Of a stretch of 64,000 bases of DNA, positions 41,150 through 49,567 are shown piece after piece. The stretch is from Planctomycetota bacterium. GTDB taxonomy: Bacteria; Planctomycetota; MHYJ01; JACQXL01; JACQZI01. A program made the position numbers and the translations under genes. Numbering within the stretch: the first letter of the stretch is position 1; each line of letters begins with the position of its first letter. The notes beneath the pieces are model-generated. The model saw nothing but the letters and a program-made list of their open reading frames with translations, was not told the DNA's origin and searched no databases. The DNA is taken from assembly GCA_016207825.1 (NCBI GenBank), contig JACQZI010000012.1, positions 1-64,000 of the forward strand. Reading direction: 5' to 3'.

Positions 41150-43870
41150 TTACCGGAGGTCGTCCAGGCTCTTTTTAAGCTTGCCAAATTGCTCGGCCAG
41201 CGCGGCATTTTTTGCTTCTTCCTTGGCAAGGATTTCCGGAGGTGCGTTTTTCCTGAATTCGCGGTTGGATAGCTGTTGTTTGGAGCGGGTAAGCTGCTCC
41301 TCGGCTTTAGCCAGCTTATTTTGGAGCCGCTTCTTTTCCGCGTCTAAATTGATGATTCCTTCCAGGGGAACAAAAACCTCCACCTTGTATTTGCCTTCGC
41401 TTATAACTTCGGTCGCCGAGTGGTCGGGCTTTTTCGCCTTTACCTTGATATCCGTAGACGAGATATTGGCGATGTGTTCAATCATCTTGCGGTGCGTTTC
41501 GATAATGCCAGTCGTTCCCTTATCTGCCGTGGAAACGATGATGGAGAGCGCCTGCTTTTTATCGATATCCATTTTATTCCGGATATCGCGCACGGCGCGG
41601 ATTATTTCCATGACCAGTTTCATCTCATCTTCGGCTTCTTTATAAATCAGTTTGGAATCGCTTTCCGGCCAGGGGGCAATCATCACGGATTCCGACCAGC
41701 CGCCTTTTTCCCGGAAATTCTGCCAGAGCTCCTCGGTGATATGCGGGATAAGCGGATGCAATAGCCGTAAGATAGTATTAAACAAATGGAGCAGATTGGA
41801 TTTTAATGCCTTATCTCCGCCCGGCTCTTTGCTGTAAAGCCGCGGTTTTATCATTTCCAGGTACCAATCACAGACATCGCCCCAGAAGAAGTGGTAAACC
41901 GAATGCGCCGCCTGGCTGAATTCATAAGACTCCAGCGCTTTAGTATAATCGGCAATGGTCGAATTAAGCCGGCTTAAAATCCATTTGTCCTCGAAAGATA
42001 ATGAGCAATTAGCAGGTAACAGTGAACATTGTTCATTGCTCATTGTCACTTCTTCACTAGTAGGCAGATTAGTCAGTATCAGTCTTGAGGCGTTCCAGAG
42101 CTTATTGCAGAAATTGCGGCCGGAGACATAAACCTCTTCGGAAAGGTTGATATCGCCGCCCAGCGGGATATTGGTCATGATGCCGAACCTTAAGGCGTCG
42201 GCGCTGTATTTGGTCATTAAATCTATCGGGTCGGGAGAGTTTCCGAGCGACTTGGAAAGTTTCCTGCCCTTGTCGTCCCGTGCGATTCCGTGGATATAAA
42301 CATGCCTGAACGGGACATCTCCTCCGAATTCAATGCCCGCCATTATCATGCGCGAAACCCAGAAGAAAAGGATGTCTTTTCCGGAGTTAAGCCAGGCGGT
42401 CGGGTAGAAATATTTCAGTTCCGCTGTTTCCTTGGGCCAGCCGAATACCGCGAAAGGCCACAGCCACGAGGAAAACCAGGTGTCCAAAACATCCGGGTCT
42501 TGTGTGAGTTCCGTATTCCCGCACTTCGGGCATTTGGCGGGCTTATCTTTGCTTGCAATCGGAGGACATTGTTCCGATGTTTTATCCCGATGGTCATCGG
42601 GGCGTCGCTTCGCTCCGCAGTACCATATCGGGATTCTGTGTCCCCACCAGAGCTGTCTGGAGATGCACCAGTCGCGGATGTTGGTCATCCATTCCATGTA
42701 AACCTTATCCCATCTTTCCGGGAAGAATTTTACCCGGCCGTCTTTCACCGCCTGGATGGCCGGTTCGGCCAGCGGCTTCATCCTGACAAACCACTGGAGC
42801 GAGAGATATGGTTCTATCATAGTCTCGCAGCGGTAACAGTGCCCGACTGCGTGCATGTGCTTGTCTTTTTTATCGTATAAGCCCTGCGCTTCCAAATCCG
42901 CAATGACTTTCTTCCGCGCCTCGAATCGGTCCAGCCCTTTATAAGCCCCGGCGTTCTCGTTCATCTTGCCGTCCGGCCCGATGACCTTTATGAAAGCGAG
43001 ATTATGCCGCTGTCCCATGGCGAAGTCGTTCGGGTCGTGTGCAGGCGTCACTTTCACCGCGCCCGAGCCGAATTCCGGATTGGTGAAGGAATCCGCGATT
43101 ATCGGGATTTCCCGGTTTACCAGGGGGAGTATCACCGTTTTCCCGATTAAATCTTTATAGCGCTTGTCATCCGGATGGACGGCAACCGCGGTATCGCCCA
43201 GCATCGTTTCCGGGCGGGTGGTTGCGACCATTATTTGAGTAACATCCGCGTTCTTATCTTTCATCGGATACTTTATCCAGTAAAGCCCGCCTTCGATATC
43301 CCGGTGTTCCACTTCTTCATCGGAAAGCGCGGTCTGGCAGCGCGGGCACCAGTTGATAATGTAATCCCCCTGGTAAATCAATCCTTTTTTATAAAGCCGG
43401 ATGAATACTTCCATCACCGCCTTGGAATAATCCTCATCCATGGTAAAGCGCAAGCGCGACCAGTCGCAGGAACAGCCGAGTCGCTTCAATTGCTGGATAA
43501 TGGTATTGCCGTATTGTTCCTTCCATTTCCAGACCATTTCGACGAACTTCTCGCGCCCGATTTTATGGCGGCTGAGGTTTTCCTTGCGCAGGCTTTTCTC
43601 GACCGCGTTCTGGGTGGCGATGCCGGCGTGGTCTGTTCCCGGAATCCAGACGGTGTTATAACCCTGCATACGGCGGAAGCGCGTCATGATATCCTGCGGT
43701 GTTTCGTCCATCACGTGGCCCATATGGAGTATGCCGGTGACGTTGGGCGGGGGAATCACCACGGCGAAGGGCTTGTGCTGGGCATCGACCTTGCCGTGAA
43801 AATAGCCCTTTTCTTCCCAGAACTTATAGATGCGTTCTTCAACCGTTTGAGGATTATATACGGATTCCAT
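41150..43870 (-). CDS. valS: Valyl-tRNA synthetase with interrupted zinc knuckle
   Basis: 906 residues, class I synthetase of normal length. The HIGH-type motif is PNVTGILHMGH (near 39-49) and KMSKS is GRKLSKSLG (near 540). The editing domain is present (ATTRPETMLGDTAVAVHP), and the C-terminal coiled coil ends the protein (KKRLQNKLAKAEEQLTRSK). In the region where homologues have a zinc knuckle (WYCxxC...CPKCG), the sequence is WYCGAKRRPDDHRDKTSEQC: about 14 extra residues, encoded by a palindromic element (42584-42600 CCCGATG/CATCGGG), separate the first two cysteines. A second insertion (VTMSNEQCSLL, near 620) is encoded by ATGAGCAAT/ATTGCTCAT-type repeats. It begins 8 bp after an ORF6N gene. 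There is no ribosome site. Confidence 0.95.
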   Translation of the reverse strand: MESVYNPQTVEERIYKFWEEKGYFHGKVDAQHKPFAVVIPPPNVTGILHMGHVMDETPQDIMTRFRRMQGYNTVWIPGTDHAGIATQNAVEKSLRKENLSRHKIGREKFVEMVWKWKEQYGNTIIQQLKRLGCSCDWSRLRFTMDEDYSKAVMEVFIRLYKKGLIYQGDYIINWCPRCQTALSDEEVEHRDIEGGLYWIKYPMKDKNADVTQIMVATTRPETMLGDTAVAVHPDDKRYKDLIGKTVILPLVNREIPIIADSFTNPEFGSGAVKVTPAHDPNDFAMGQRHNLAFIKVIGPDGKMNENAGAYKGLDRFEARKKVIADLEAQGLYDKKDKHMHAVGHCYRCETMIEPYLSLQWFVRMKPLAEPAIQAVKDGRVKFFPERWDKVYMEWMTNIRDWCISRQLWWGHRIPIWYCGAKRRPDDHRDKTSEQCPPIASKDKPAKCPKCGNTELTQDPDVLDTWFSSWLWPFAVFGWPKETAELKYFYPTAWLNSGKDILFFWVSRMIMAGIEFGGDVPFRHVYIHGIARDDKGRKLSKSLGNSPDPIDLMTKYSADALRFGIMTNIPLGGDINLSEEVYVSGRNFCNKLWNASRLILTNLPTSEEVTMSNEQCSLLPANCSLSFEDKWILSRLNSTIADYTKALESYEFSQAAHSVYHFFWGDVCDWYLEMIKPRLYSKEPGGDKALKSNLLHLFNTILRLLHPLIPHITEELWQNFREKGGWSESVMIAPWPESDSKLIYKEAEDEMKLVMEIIRAVRDIRNKMDIDKKQALSIIVSTADKGTTGIIETHRKMIEHIANISSTDIKVKAKKPDHSATEVISEGKYKVEVFVPLEGIINLDAEKKRLQNKLAKAEEQLTRSKQQLSNREFRKNAPPEILAKEEAKNAALAEQFGKLKKSLDDLR

Positions 43871-43878
43871 ATTTATTA

Positions 43879-44403
43879 TTAAATCTTTTTACCGGGATGG
43901 AAGCCGATTTTCGGCTTAGGTTTCTCTTCTTCGGACATCAGCTGTCTAATGGCATCAAATACCGCCTTAAATTGGATATCATATTTCTTTTCCAGTTCTT
44001 CCAGCTTTTTGGCTAATTCTTTATGGGATGAAAGTATCCGGCGCAGCTTGACAAATGCTCTCATTATAGTAATATTAACCTGAATGGCGCGTTTGCTGTT
44101 TAAGATGCCGGAAAGCATTGCTACCCCCTGCTCTGTAAAAGCGTAAGGAAGGTATTTTGAATGAGAGCCTCTCTTTAAGGTGCCAAATTGGCACCTTAAA
44201 ATTTGACGATATTCTTCCCTTGTTATTGTAAACATGAAATCAATTGGGAATCTTTCTATGTTTCTTTTAACCTGCCTTTTCAGTTGTCTTGTTTCCACTC
44301 CGTAAAGGCGTGCCAAGTCGTCATCTAATATAACTTTATGCCCACGTATAAATAAGATGGCATCTTCAATCCGCTCTACAGGAATTAGAGATGTTTCTTT
44401 CAT
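43879..44403 (-). CDS. ORF6N-domain DNA-binding protein
   Basis: 174 residues. The N-terminal ORF6N domain (about 7-95) is recognisable: IEDAILFIRGHKVILDDDLARLYGVETRQLKRQVKRNIERFPIDFMF, TREEYRQILR and the KYLPYAFTEQGVAMLSGIL segment. The C-terminal part is a coiled coil (LKRQ...ELAKKLEELEKKYD), ending in a basic tail. ORF6N/KilA-N proteins are common in phages and mobile islands, where they act as antirepressor-like DNA-binding proteins. It lies just upstream of valS on the same strand, with 8 bp between, so it could be cotranscribed, but it is likely a laterally acquired gene. Confidence 0.85.
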   Translation of the reverse strand: MKETSLIPVERIEDAILFIRGHKVILDDDLARLYGVETRQLKRQVKRNIERFPIDFMFTITREEYRQILRCQFGTLKRGSHSKYLPYAFTEQGVAMLSGILNSKRAIQVNITIMRAFVKLRRILSSHKELAKKLEELEKKYDIQFKAVFDAIRQLMSEEEKPKPKIGFHPGKKI

Positions 44404-44517
44404 GAATTTATCTGCTTTATCAGCTTAATCCGTGTACAATAAATTAAAGCTATGCTATAAAACTATCTTTTCCCTCGGCAGTCAATGAAAATAGGGTCTA
44501 TTGTGGCTCGGTTTAGC

Positions 44518-44546
44518 TTGTTTTTTCATTATATTTAGTGTATAAT
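44518..44546 (+). promoter_or_regulatory. Promoter of fusA
   Basis: TTGTTT at 44518-44523 and TATAAT at 44541-44546, 17 bp apart; the ATG at 44606 follows a leader of about 50 nt without an evident ribosome site. Confidence 0.55.
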
Positions 44547-44605
44547 AAATAAACGTGTTTCCAGACGTGATAAAGCCGATAATATTACTTTGATAGCTAA
44601 AAACT

Positions 44606-46696
44606 ATGGCAAGATTGATTGACCTTTCGAAAGTCCGCAATATCGGCATCATGGCGCATATCGATGCCGGCAAGACCACCCTGACCGAGCGAATCATCTT
44701 CTTCACCGGCAAGTCGCACAAGATGGGCGAGGTGCACGACGGCGAATCCCAGATGGACTGGATGAAGCAGGAAAGGGAGCGCGGGATTACCATTACCGCG
44801 GCGGCGACCACCTGTTACTGGAACGACCACCGGATTAATATCATAGATACCCCTGGTCATGTGGATTTCACCGTGGAGGTCGAGCGGAGCCTGCGTATCC
44901 TGGACGGCGCGATTGCCGTATTCTGCGGGGTGGGCGGAGTGGAGCCACAATCAGAAGCCGTCTGGCGCCAGTCGGAAAAATATAACGTCCCCAAGATAGC
45001 CTTTGTCAATAAAATGGACCGCGTCGGCTCGGATTTCTTCGGCGTCCTTAAGACCATAGAGGAAGACCTCCAAGCCAACGCCATCCCGATGCAGATACCC
45101 ATCGGCAAAGAGGATTCTTTCCGCGGGGTGGTTGACCTCGTGGAAATGAAGGCATATGTCTATGATAAGGATTCCGAGGACAAGGATTTCCGCGTGGAAG
45201 AGATTCCGGCGGATTATCTCGAACTCGCCCTGCAATACCATAATATCATGGTGGAAAAAGCGGTGGAGCTGGATGACACGCTTATGGAAAAGTTCCTTAA
45301 CTCAAAGGATAAAATAACCGCAGCCGAACTTATCCCGGCTATCCGCAAAGGCACTATTGCCAACAAAATCGTGCCGGTCCTGTGCGGGACCGCGTTTAAG
45401 AATAAAGGCGTCAGGAAACTCCTCGACGCGATAACCATGTATCTGCCTTCGCCGATGGAGTTGCCAGCGGTTATCGGGCACCATCCGGACGACGCGGAGA
45501 AATCGATTTTCCGCTGCGCGGCGGATACGGAGCCGTTTTCCGCACTGGTTTTTAAGATACAGTCCGACCCGCATATCGGCAAGCTTATTTATTTGCGGGT
45601 TTATTCGGGACATCTTGAAACCGGTTCTTACATATACAATGCCACCAAGCGCCGCAAGGAGCGCATCGGCAGGATTCTCCAGATGCACGCCAACGAGCGC
45701 GAAATCATACCTGAAATATTTGCCGGTGATATTGCCGCGGTTATCGGGCTCGACCACGCCACGACCGGCGATACGCTCTGCGCTGACGAAGAGCAGTCGA
45801 TTATACTGGAAGCCATCGAGTTCCCCGCGCCGGTTATCGCCATCAGCGTCCTTCCTAAAAGCCGTGCGGATAAGGATAAGCTGGGCAAAGCCCTTAACCG
45901 TCTGGCAGAGGAAGACCCGACCTTTACCGTCCACGTCGACCAGGAAACCGACGAAACCATCCTTTCCGGAATGGGCGAGCTGCATCTGGAAATAATCGTT
46001 GACCGCCTGAAAACCGAGTTTGATATAGAAGCCGAAATCGGGCATCCCAAAGTCGCTTACAAGGAAACAATTATTAAAGAAAGCCGGGAATCATATAAAC
46101 ATATCAAGCAGACCGGCGGCCATGGGCAGTATGCGCATGTCGAGCTGGTTATTTCCCCGGTCCAGGCGGGTGGCGGCTTTGAGTTCGAAAGCACCATCCA
46201 CGGCGGCGCTATCCCAAGGGAATATATTCCGGCGGTGGAAAAAGGCGTGATAGAAGCCATGCAAAAAGGCGTCCTTGCCGGCTTCCCGGTGGTGGATGTC
46301 CGTGTGGAACTGGTGGACGGCTCTTTCCACGAAGTCGATTCATCCGACCTTGCCTTCCGCACCGCGGCGAAGGAATGTTTCAAGCGCGCCTTTAAGAAAT
46401 CAATTCCGGTGCTCTTGGAGCCTTATATGTCGCTCGAAATAACCACGCCGAATGAATACATGGGCAGTATTGTCGGGCATATCTGTTCAAAGCGCGGCAA
46501 GGTATTGGGAATGGAGGCGCGGGGCGACCTGCAGATTATAGATGCCGAAGCGCCGCTGGGCGAGATGTTCGGATACGTCTCGACCTTGCGCACCTTAAGC
46601 AGCGGCCGGGCTAATTATTCCATGCATTTTGAAAAGTATATCCAGGTCCCCTTGGCAGTCGCGGAAGAAGTCATCAAAGAAAAGAACGCGAAATAA
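44606..46696 (+). CDS. fusA: Elongation factor G
   Basis: 696 residues, the usual length. GTPase motifs are G1 [14 protein letters not shown] (about 16-29), G3 [12 protein letters not shown] and G4 NKMDRVGSD. The EF-G domains IV and V ([55 protein letters not shown]) are intact. It catalyses ribosomal translocation. The gene is not next to rpsL/rpsG/tuf, unlike the classical str operon. It may therefore be a second copy (fusA2-like) or a relocated single gene; the sequence alone cannot decide. Downstream is the 22-bp array C. Confidence 0.95.
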   Translation: MARLIDLSKVRNIGIMAHIDAGKTTLTERIIFFTGKSHKMGEVHDGESQMDWMKQERERGITITAAATTCYWNDHRINIIDTPGHVDFTVEVERSLRILDGAIAVFCGVGGVEPQSEAVWRQSEKYNVPKIAFVNKMDRVGSDFFGVLKTIEEDLQANAIPMQIPIGKEDSFRGVVDLVEMKAYVYDKDSEDKDFRVEEIPADYLELALQYHNIMVEKAVELDDTLMEKFLNSKDKITAAELIPAIRKGTIANKIVPVLCGTAFKNKGVRKLLDAITMYLPSPMELPAVIGHHPDDAEKSIFRCAADTEPFSALVFKIQSDPHIGKLIYLRVYSGHLETGSYIYNATKRRKERIGRILQMHANEREIIPEIFAGDIAAVIGLDHATTGDTLCADEEQSIILEAIEFPAPVIAISVLPKSRADKDKLGKALNRLAEEDPTFTVHVDQETDETILSGMGELHLEIIVDRLKTEFDIEAEIGHPKVAYKETIIKESRESYKHIKQTGGHGQYAHVELVISPVQAGGGFEFESTIHGGAIPREYIPAVEKGVIEAMQKGVLAGFPVVDVRVELVDGSFHEVDSSDLAFRTAAKECFKRAFKKSIPVLLEPYMSLEITTPNEYMGSIVGHICSKRGKVLGMEARGDLQIIDAEAPLGEMFGYVSTLRTLSSGRANYSMHFEKYIQVPLAVAEEVIKEKNAK

Positions 46697-46755
46697 GCTT
46701 CTATCATCCTAAAACCTCATTTAATTGAGATACAAATCAATATAAGCGTTTTAGA

Positions 46756-46789
46756 CTGCACCTAGGGGGAGGGGGGTGGGTTCCTAAGC
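46756..46789. other. G-rich tract at the edge of array C
   Basis: CTAGGGGGAGGGGGGTGGG (46762-46780) followed by TTCCTAAGCG lies immediately before the first 22-bp unit. Similar G-rich tracts adjoin arrays A and B. Confidence 0.6.
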
Positions 46790-47075
46790 GGTATTAAAAA
46801 TCTACCTTAGCTGTGCCAAAAAACTGCTTTATATGTGCCAAAAATCCTCCTCTACTGTGCGCAAAATATTCCTATGCTGTGCGAAAAATCTATCTTAGCT
46901 GTGCCAAAAATCTTCCCGCGCTGTGCTTAAAATCATCCTACACTGTGCTTAAAATACTCCTATACTGTGCCAAAAATCTTCCTCAGCTGTGCCAAAAGTA
47001 TTCCTATGCTGTGCTTAAAATCTTCCTTATAGGTGCTAAAAATCTACCTCTGATGTGCGAAAAAGATAGGCGTGA
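46790..47075. repeat. 22-bp-period degenerate tandem array (array C, 13 units)
   Basis: Thirteen units of exactly 22 bp start at 46790, 46812, 46834 and so on to 47054, without any gap. The core TGTGC-N2-AAAAT occupies the same place in nearly every unit (TGTGCCAAAAATC, TGTGCTTAAAATC, TGTGCGAAAAATC), and the remaining 10 bases are T/C-rich and variable (CTTCCTATGC in many). Conserved columns with variable neighbours argue against a fresh duplication. A/T-tracts are thus placed every two helical turns. A continuous frame crosses the array because few stops occur, but it would read all three phases of the repeat and is not a credible gene. Confidence 0.85.
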
Positions 47076-47116
47076 AAATTAAAGCTCGTTAGGTGTGGAG
47101 ACTGTTCCCTTTATGA

Positions 47117-47812
47117 TTACTCAGCGTTAGTTATAGATGCTTGAATGGTAAACATTATTGGTTCAAATTCATAAATTTCCCATAATATCAAAATGATAGT
47201 TTCGTTTAGCTTTCTTAATGACCATGCGATTCTTTCGATTAAAGTGGTGGTTGATAGTATTGTAATTTGCGTCATGAATTCCCGAAACAAGAAAGTTAAT
47301 TTTCTGATTGAAGACACAAATGATTTAATTGTGGCACTATCTAATTTCTTATGTGTCTGTAGACTTTTCTGGATTACTGAAACATTTTTAGTATCAATTA
47401 TATAAGATTTATCTTTCCCTCTTAAATTTAGATAGTTCTTTTTGTCAAGAACAAATTCCTTCAACTGTGTTGAATATAACACATAATCTAACTCGACATA
47501 ATCCTTTAAAACCTCGCAAATTGTTTGTTTGATATCCTCTAAACATCCCGCCGGATCGCTTGGGCTTAGGGAAAACAATGTGTCGCTCCATTTGTCCGCA
47601 GCATAATTTTCCTTCTTTGCGTTCTTAATTAGTCGTTCAAATTTCTTTATATGATAAACAATATGAGTTAATAACGAAGATATGTTTTCTGCCCATATAT
47701 TACATTCAGCCGGGCTTAACAAATCAGAAGCTTTTTTCGGTTCTAGCGAAAATATATTTTTGATGTTTGTTTGAATTTTAATTTGCAATCTTCTGAAATC
47801 GTTTTTACTCAT
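47117..47812 (-). CDS. AT-rich unrecognised protein
   Basis: 231 residues, predicted almost all helical, with no signal peptide. Its GC content is lower than that of the neighbouring genes, and there is no ribosome site before the ATG (ATAATAATATG). Features include ASDLLSPAECNIWAENISSLLTHIVYHIKKFERLI and FREFMTQITILSTTTLIERIAWSLRKLNETIILILWEIYEFEP near the end. I recognise no family. It converges on array C, which starts 42 bp beyond its stop, and is flanked on the other side by a CTTTGTG-type repeat (47856-47882), which suggests lateral acquisition. Confidence 0.6.
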   Translation of the reverse strand: MSKNDFRRLQIKIQTNIKNIFSLEPKKASDLLSPAECNIWAENISSLLTHIVYHIKKFERLIKNAKKENYAADKWSDTLFSLSPSDPAGCLEDIKQTICEVLKDYVELDYVLYSTQLKEFVLDKKNYLNLRGKDKSYIIDTKNVSVIQKSLQTHKKLDSATIKSFVSSIRKLTFLFREFMTQITILSTTTLIERIAWSLRKLNETIILILWEIYEFEPIMFTIQASITNAE

Positions 47813-47855
47813 ATTATTATTTCTTATTGCAAACTGTTCTTAATTGTTTCTTTTT

Positions 47856-47882
47856 CCTTGTGTTCTCTGTGCCCTCTGTGGT
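47856..47882. repeat. CTTTGTG-type dispersed repeat
   Basis: CCTTGTGTTCTCTGTGCC followed by CTCTGTGGT; a variant of the repeat at 33583-33610. Confidence 0.6.
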
Positions 47883-47892
47883 TATATTGGTT

Positions 47893-49086
47893 TTATCTTA
47901 CGCTTTTAAGAAATTTCTGCAATCTTTTCATTCCTTCTGCCAGGTTTGGCATGGAATTGGCATAGGAAAACCTGATGTTCCGGTTACTGCCGAAGGCGTC
48001 CCCAGGCACTACCGCGATATGCGCCCGCGTCAGCAACAATTCGCAGAGTTTTACCGAATCGGGAATCGTATTTCCTTCATAGGTCTTGCCGAATAGTTTG
48101 GAGACATTCGGGAAGGCGTAAAAAGCCCCTTCCGGCTGGTGGCATTTTAAGTGGGGCATTGCGTTAAGCGCTTTGTAGAGATAACTGCACCGCTTGGCGA
48201 ATTCCTGCTTCATCTTCCGGACAAACGGCTCGCCTTTCTGGTATGCCGTCACCGCCGCATACTGGGCAATCGAGGTCGGGTTGGAGGTGATGTGCCCCTG
48301 CATCTGGGCCATCAGGGAAATGAGATACGCCGGCCCGGCGGCAAATCCGATTCGCCAGCCGGTCATGGCATAGGATTTGGAAACGCCGTTAATCACCACG
48401 GTCAGGTCTTTAATCTTATTGTTAAACGAGGCGATGGAGACATGCTTGGCATTGCCGTAAATAAGTTTTTCGTAGATTTCGTCGGAGATGACAAAGAAAT
48501 TCTTCTTAACGGCAAGCTCGGCAATGGCTTTTAGCTCCTTGGGCTCGATAACCGCGCCGGTCGGGTTGTTGGGGCTGTTGATGATGATTACCTTTGTCCG
48601 GCGGGTAACCTTGGCGGCGACATCCTTTGCCTTCAGGCGGAATCCGTTGGCTTCGTAAGTCGGCACAAAGACGCATTTGGCTTCGCTCACCTTGATTTGT
48701 TCCGGATAGCTTACCCAGTAAGGAGTCGGAACGAGCACCTCGTCTTTCGGGTTGCAGATTGCCTGTATGGCGTTGAAAATGGCGTGCTTGGCGCCTGCCG
48801 AGACGATTATTTCCGAAGGGAGATAAGTGAGGTCGTTATCTGCTTTCAGCTTTTCTATGATGGCTTTTTTAAGCGCCGGGATGCCGCTGGTTGGGGTGTA
48901 TTTGGTAAAGCCCTTGTTCAATGCTTCTATAGCAGACTGCTTGACGATATCCGGCGTATCGAAATCCGGCTCGCCTACCGAGAAATCTATGATATTGATT
49001 CCGTCTGCCTGCATCTGTTTTGCCTTGGCGGAAATACCCAGCGTCACCGATTCGGTTAGCGCGCTTATTCTGTGGGAGAGAATCAT
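47893..49086 (-). CDS. aspC: Class I pyridoxal-phosphate aminotransferase (aspartate type)
   Basis: 397 residues, fold-type I aminotransferase Ib. It has the N-terminal motif FSVGEPDFDTPDIVKQSA, the cofactor-binding NSPNNPTGAVIEPKEL, the Schiff-base Lys in INGVSKSYAMTGWRIGF (about 232-248) and the Arg-containing end VKLCELLLTRAHIAVVPGDAFG, RFSYAN. A ribosome site AAGGAG lies upstream of ATG 49086. It most likely transfers an amino group between aspartate and 2-oxoglutarate; related prephenate or tyrosine specificities cannot be excluded. Confidence 0.92.
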   Translation of the reverse strand: MILSHRISALTESVTLGISAKAKQMQADGINIIDFSVGEPDFDTPDIVKQSAIEALNKGFTKYTPTSGIPALKKAIIEKLKADNDLTYLPSEIIVSAGAKHAIFNAIQAICNPKDEVLVPTPYWVSYPEQIKVSEAKCVFVPTYEANGFRLKAKDVAAKVTRRTKVIIINSPNNPTGAVIEPKELKAIAELAVKKNFFVISDEIYEKLIYGNAKHVSIASFNNKIKDLTVVINGVSKSYAMTGWRIGFAAGPAYLISLMAQMQGHITSNPTSIAQYAAVTAYQKGEPFVRKMKQEFAKRCSYLYKALNAMPHLKCHQPEGAFYAFPNVSKLFGKTYEGNTIPDSVKLCELLLTRAHIAVVPGDAFGSNRNIRFSYANSMPNLAEGMKRLQKFLKSVR

Positions 49087-49105
49087 ATGCTTGCTCCTTT
49101 GTTAT

Positions 49106-49176
49106 AGTTAATTAGTTGATTAGTGAATTAGTTAATTAGTTTTAAATACAGTTAATTAGTAAACTAGTTAATTAGA
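49106..49176. repeat. AT-rich octamer-like tandem repeat (TTAATTAG type)
   Basis: Copies of GTTAATTAGT and variants (TTGATTAG, TGAATTAG) recur about every 8 bp, on one side of the four-helix-bundle gene; a reverse-oriented AATTAACTATTTAACTAAT tract lies on the other side (about 49553-49580). Confidence 0.6.
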
Positions 49177-49183
49177 GAAGTAG

Positions 49184-49543
49184 TTATTCCTTTCGTAAAG
49201 ATTTAATGTAGCTACTGATGCCTTTGCCCAAACCTTCATAAGATTTATCCATCCTTGAGAAGGTTTCTTCCGGGATATATTTTCTTCCCAAAGCAACCCT
49301 TAGGTGGCTTCTGGTTTCTTCCGCTTCGCCCCGAGCTGTATAAAGGACGCGGATTTTATCCGCAAAGTAATACCGGCCGTGGGATTCCGCAATATTAGCG
49401 ATAACGGAATTAGCCGAGTTTCTCAGCTGGGTGGTCAAGCTGTATAATTCTTCTTTGGGGAAACGGCTTGTTATATCATAGACATTCATTAATAAGTCAT
49501 AGCCGTTTTGCCATATCTTTAAGTCGTAAAACGATCCGGCCAT
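49184..49543 (-). CDS. Four-helix-bundle protein (23S rRNA intervening-sequence/bAvd type)
   Basis: 119 residues. Family motifs are clear: FYDLKIWQNGYDLLMNVYDITSRFPKEE, LTTQLRNSANSVIANIAESHGR, EAEETRSHLRVALGRKYI and the final helix. These proteins form helical bundles and occur in rRNA intervening sequences, as accessory proteins of diversity-generating retroelements, and often as stray genes. No reverse transcriptase is nearby. It is flanked by AT-rich TTAATTAG repeats, so it was probably inserted as a small element between aspC and the formiminotransferase gene. Confidence 0.92.
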   Translation of the reverse strand: MAGSFYDLKIWQNGYDLLMNVYDITSRFPKEELYSLTTQLRNSANSVIANIAESHGRYYFADKIRVLYTARGEAEETRSHLRVALGRKYIPEETFSRMDKSYEGLGKGISSYIKSLRKE

Positions 49544-49567
49544 AATCCCTCTTAATTAACTATTTAA

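Noticed and set aside
44606-46696. Classical str operon around fusA
   Set aside because: No rpsL, rpsG or tuf gene is adjacent; upstream is an ORF6N gene on the other strand.
46813-47082. Open frame through array C reading CAKN/LKIL-type repeats
   Set aside because: The 22-bp period forces the frame to cycle through all three phases, it has no plausible ribosome site, and the composition is explained by the DNA repeat.
49184-49543. Diversity-generating retroelement accessory gene (avd)
   Set aside because: The family is related, but no reverse transcriptase or template/variable repeat pair is visible nearby.
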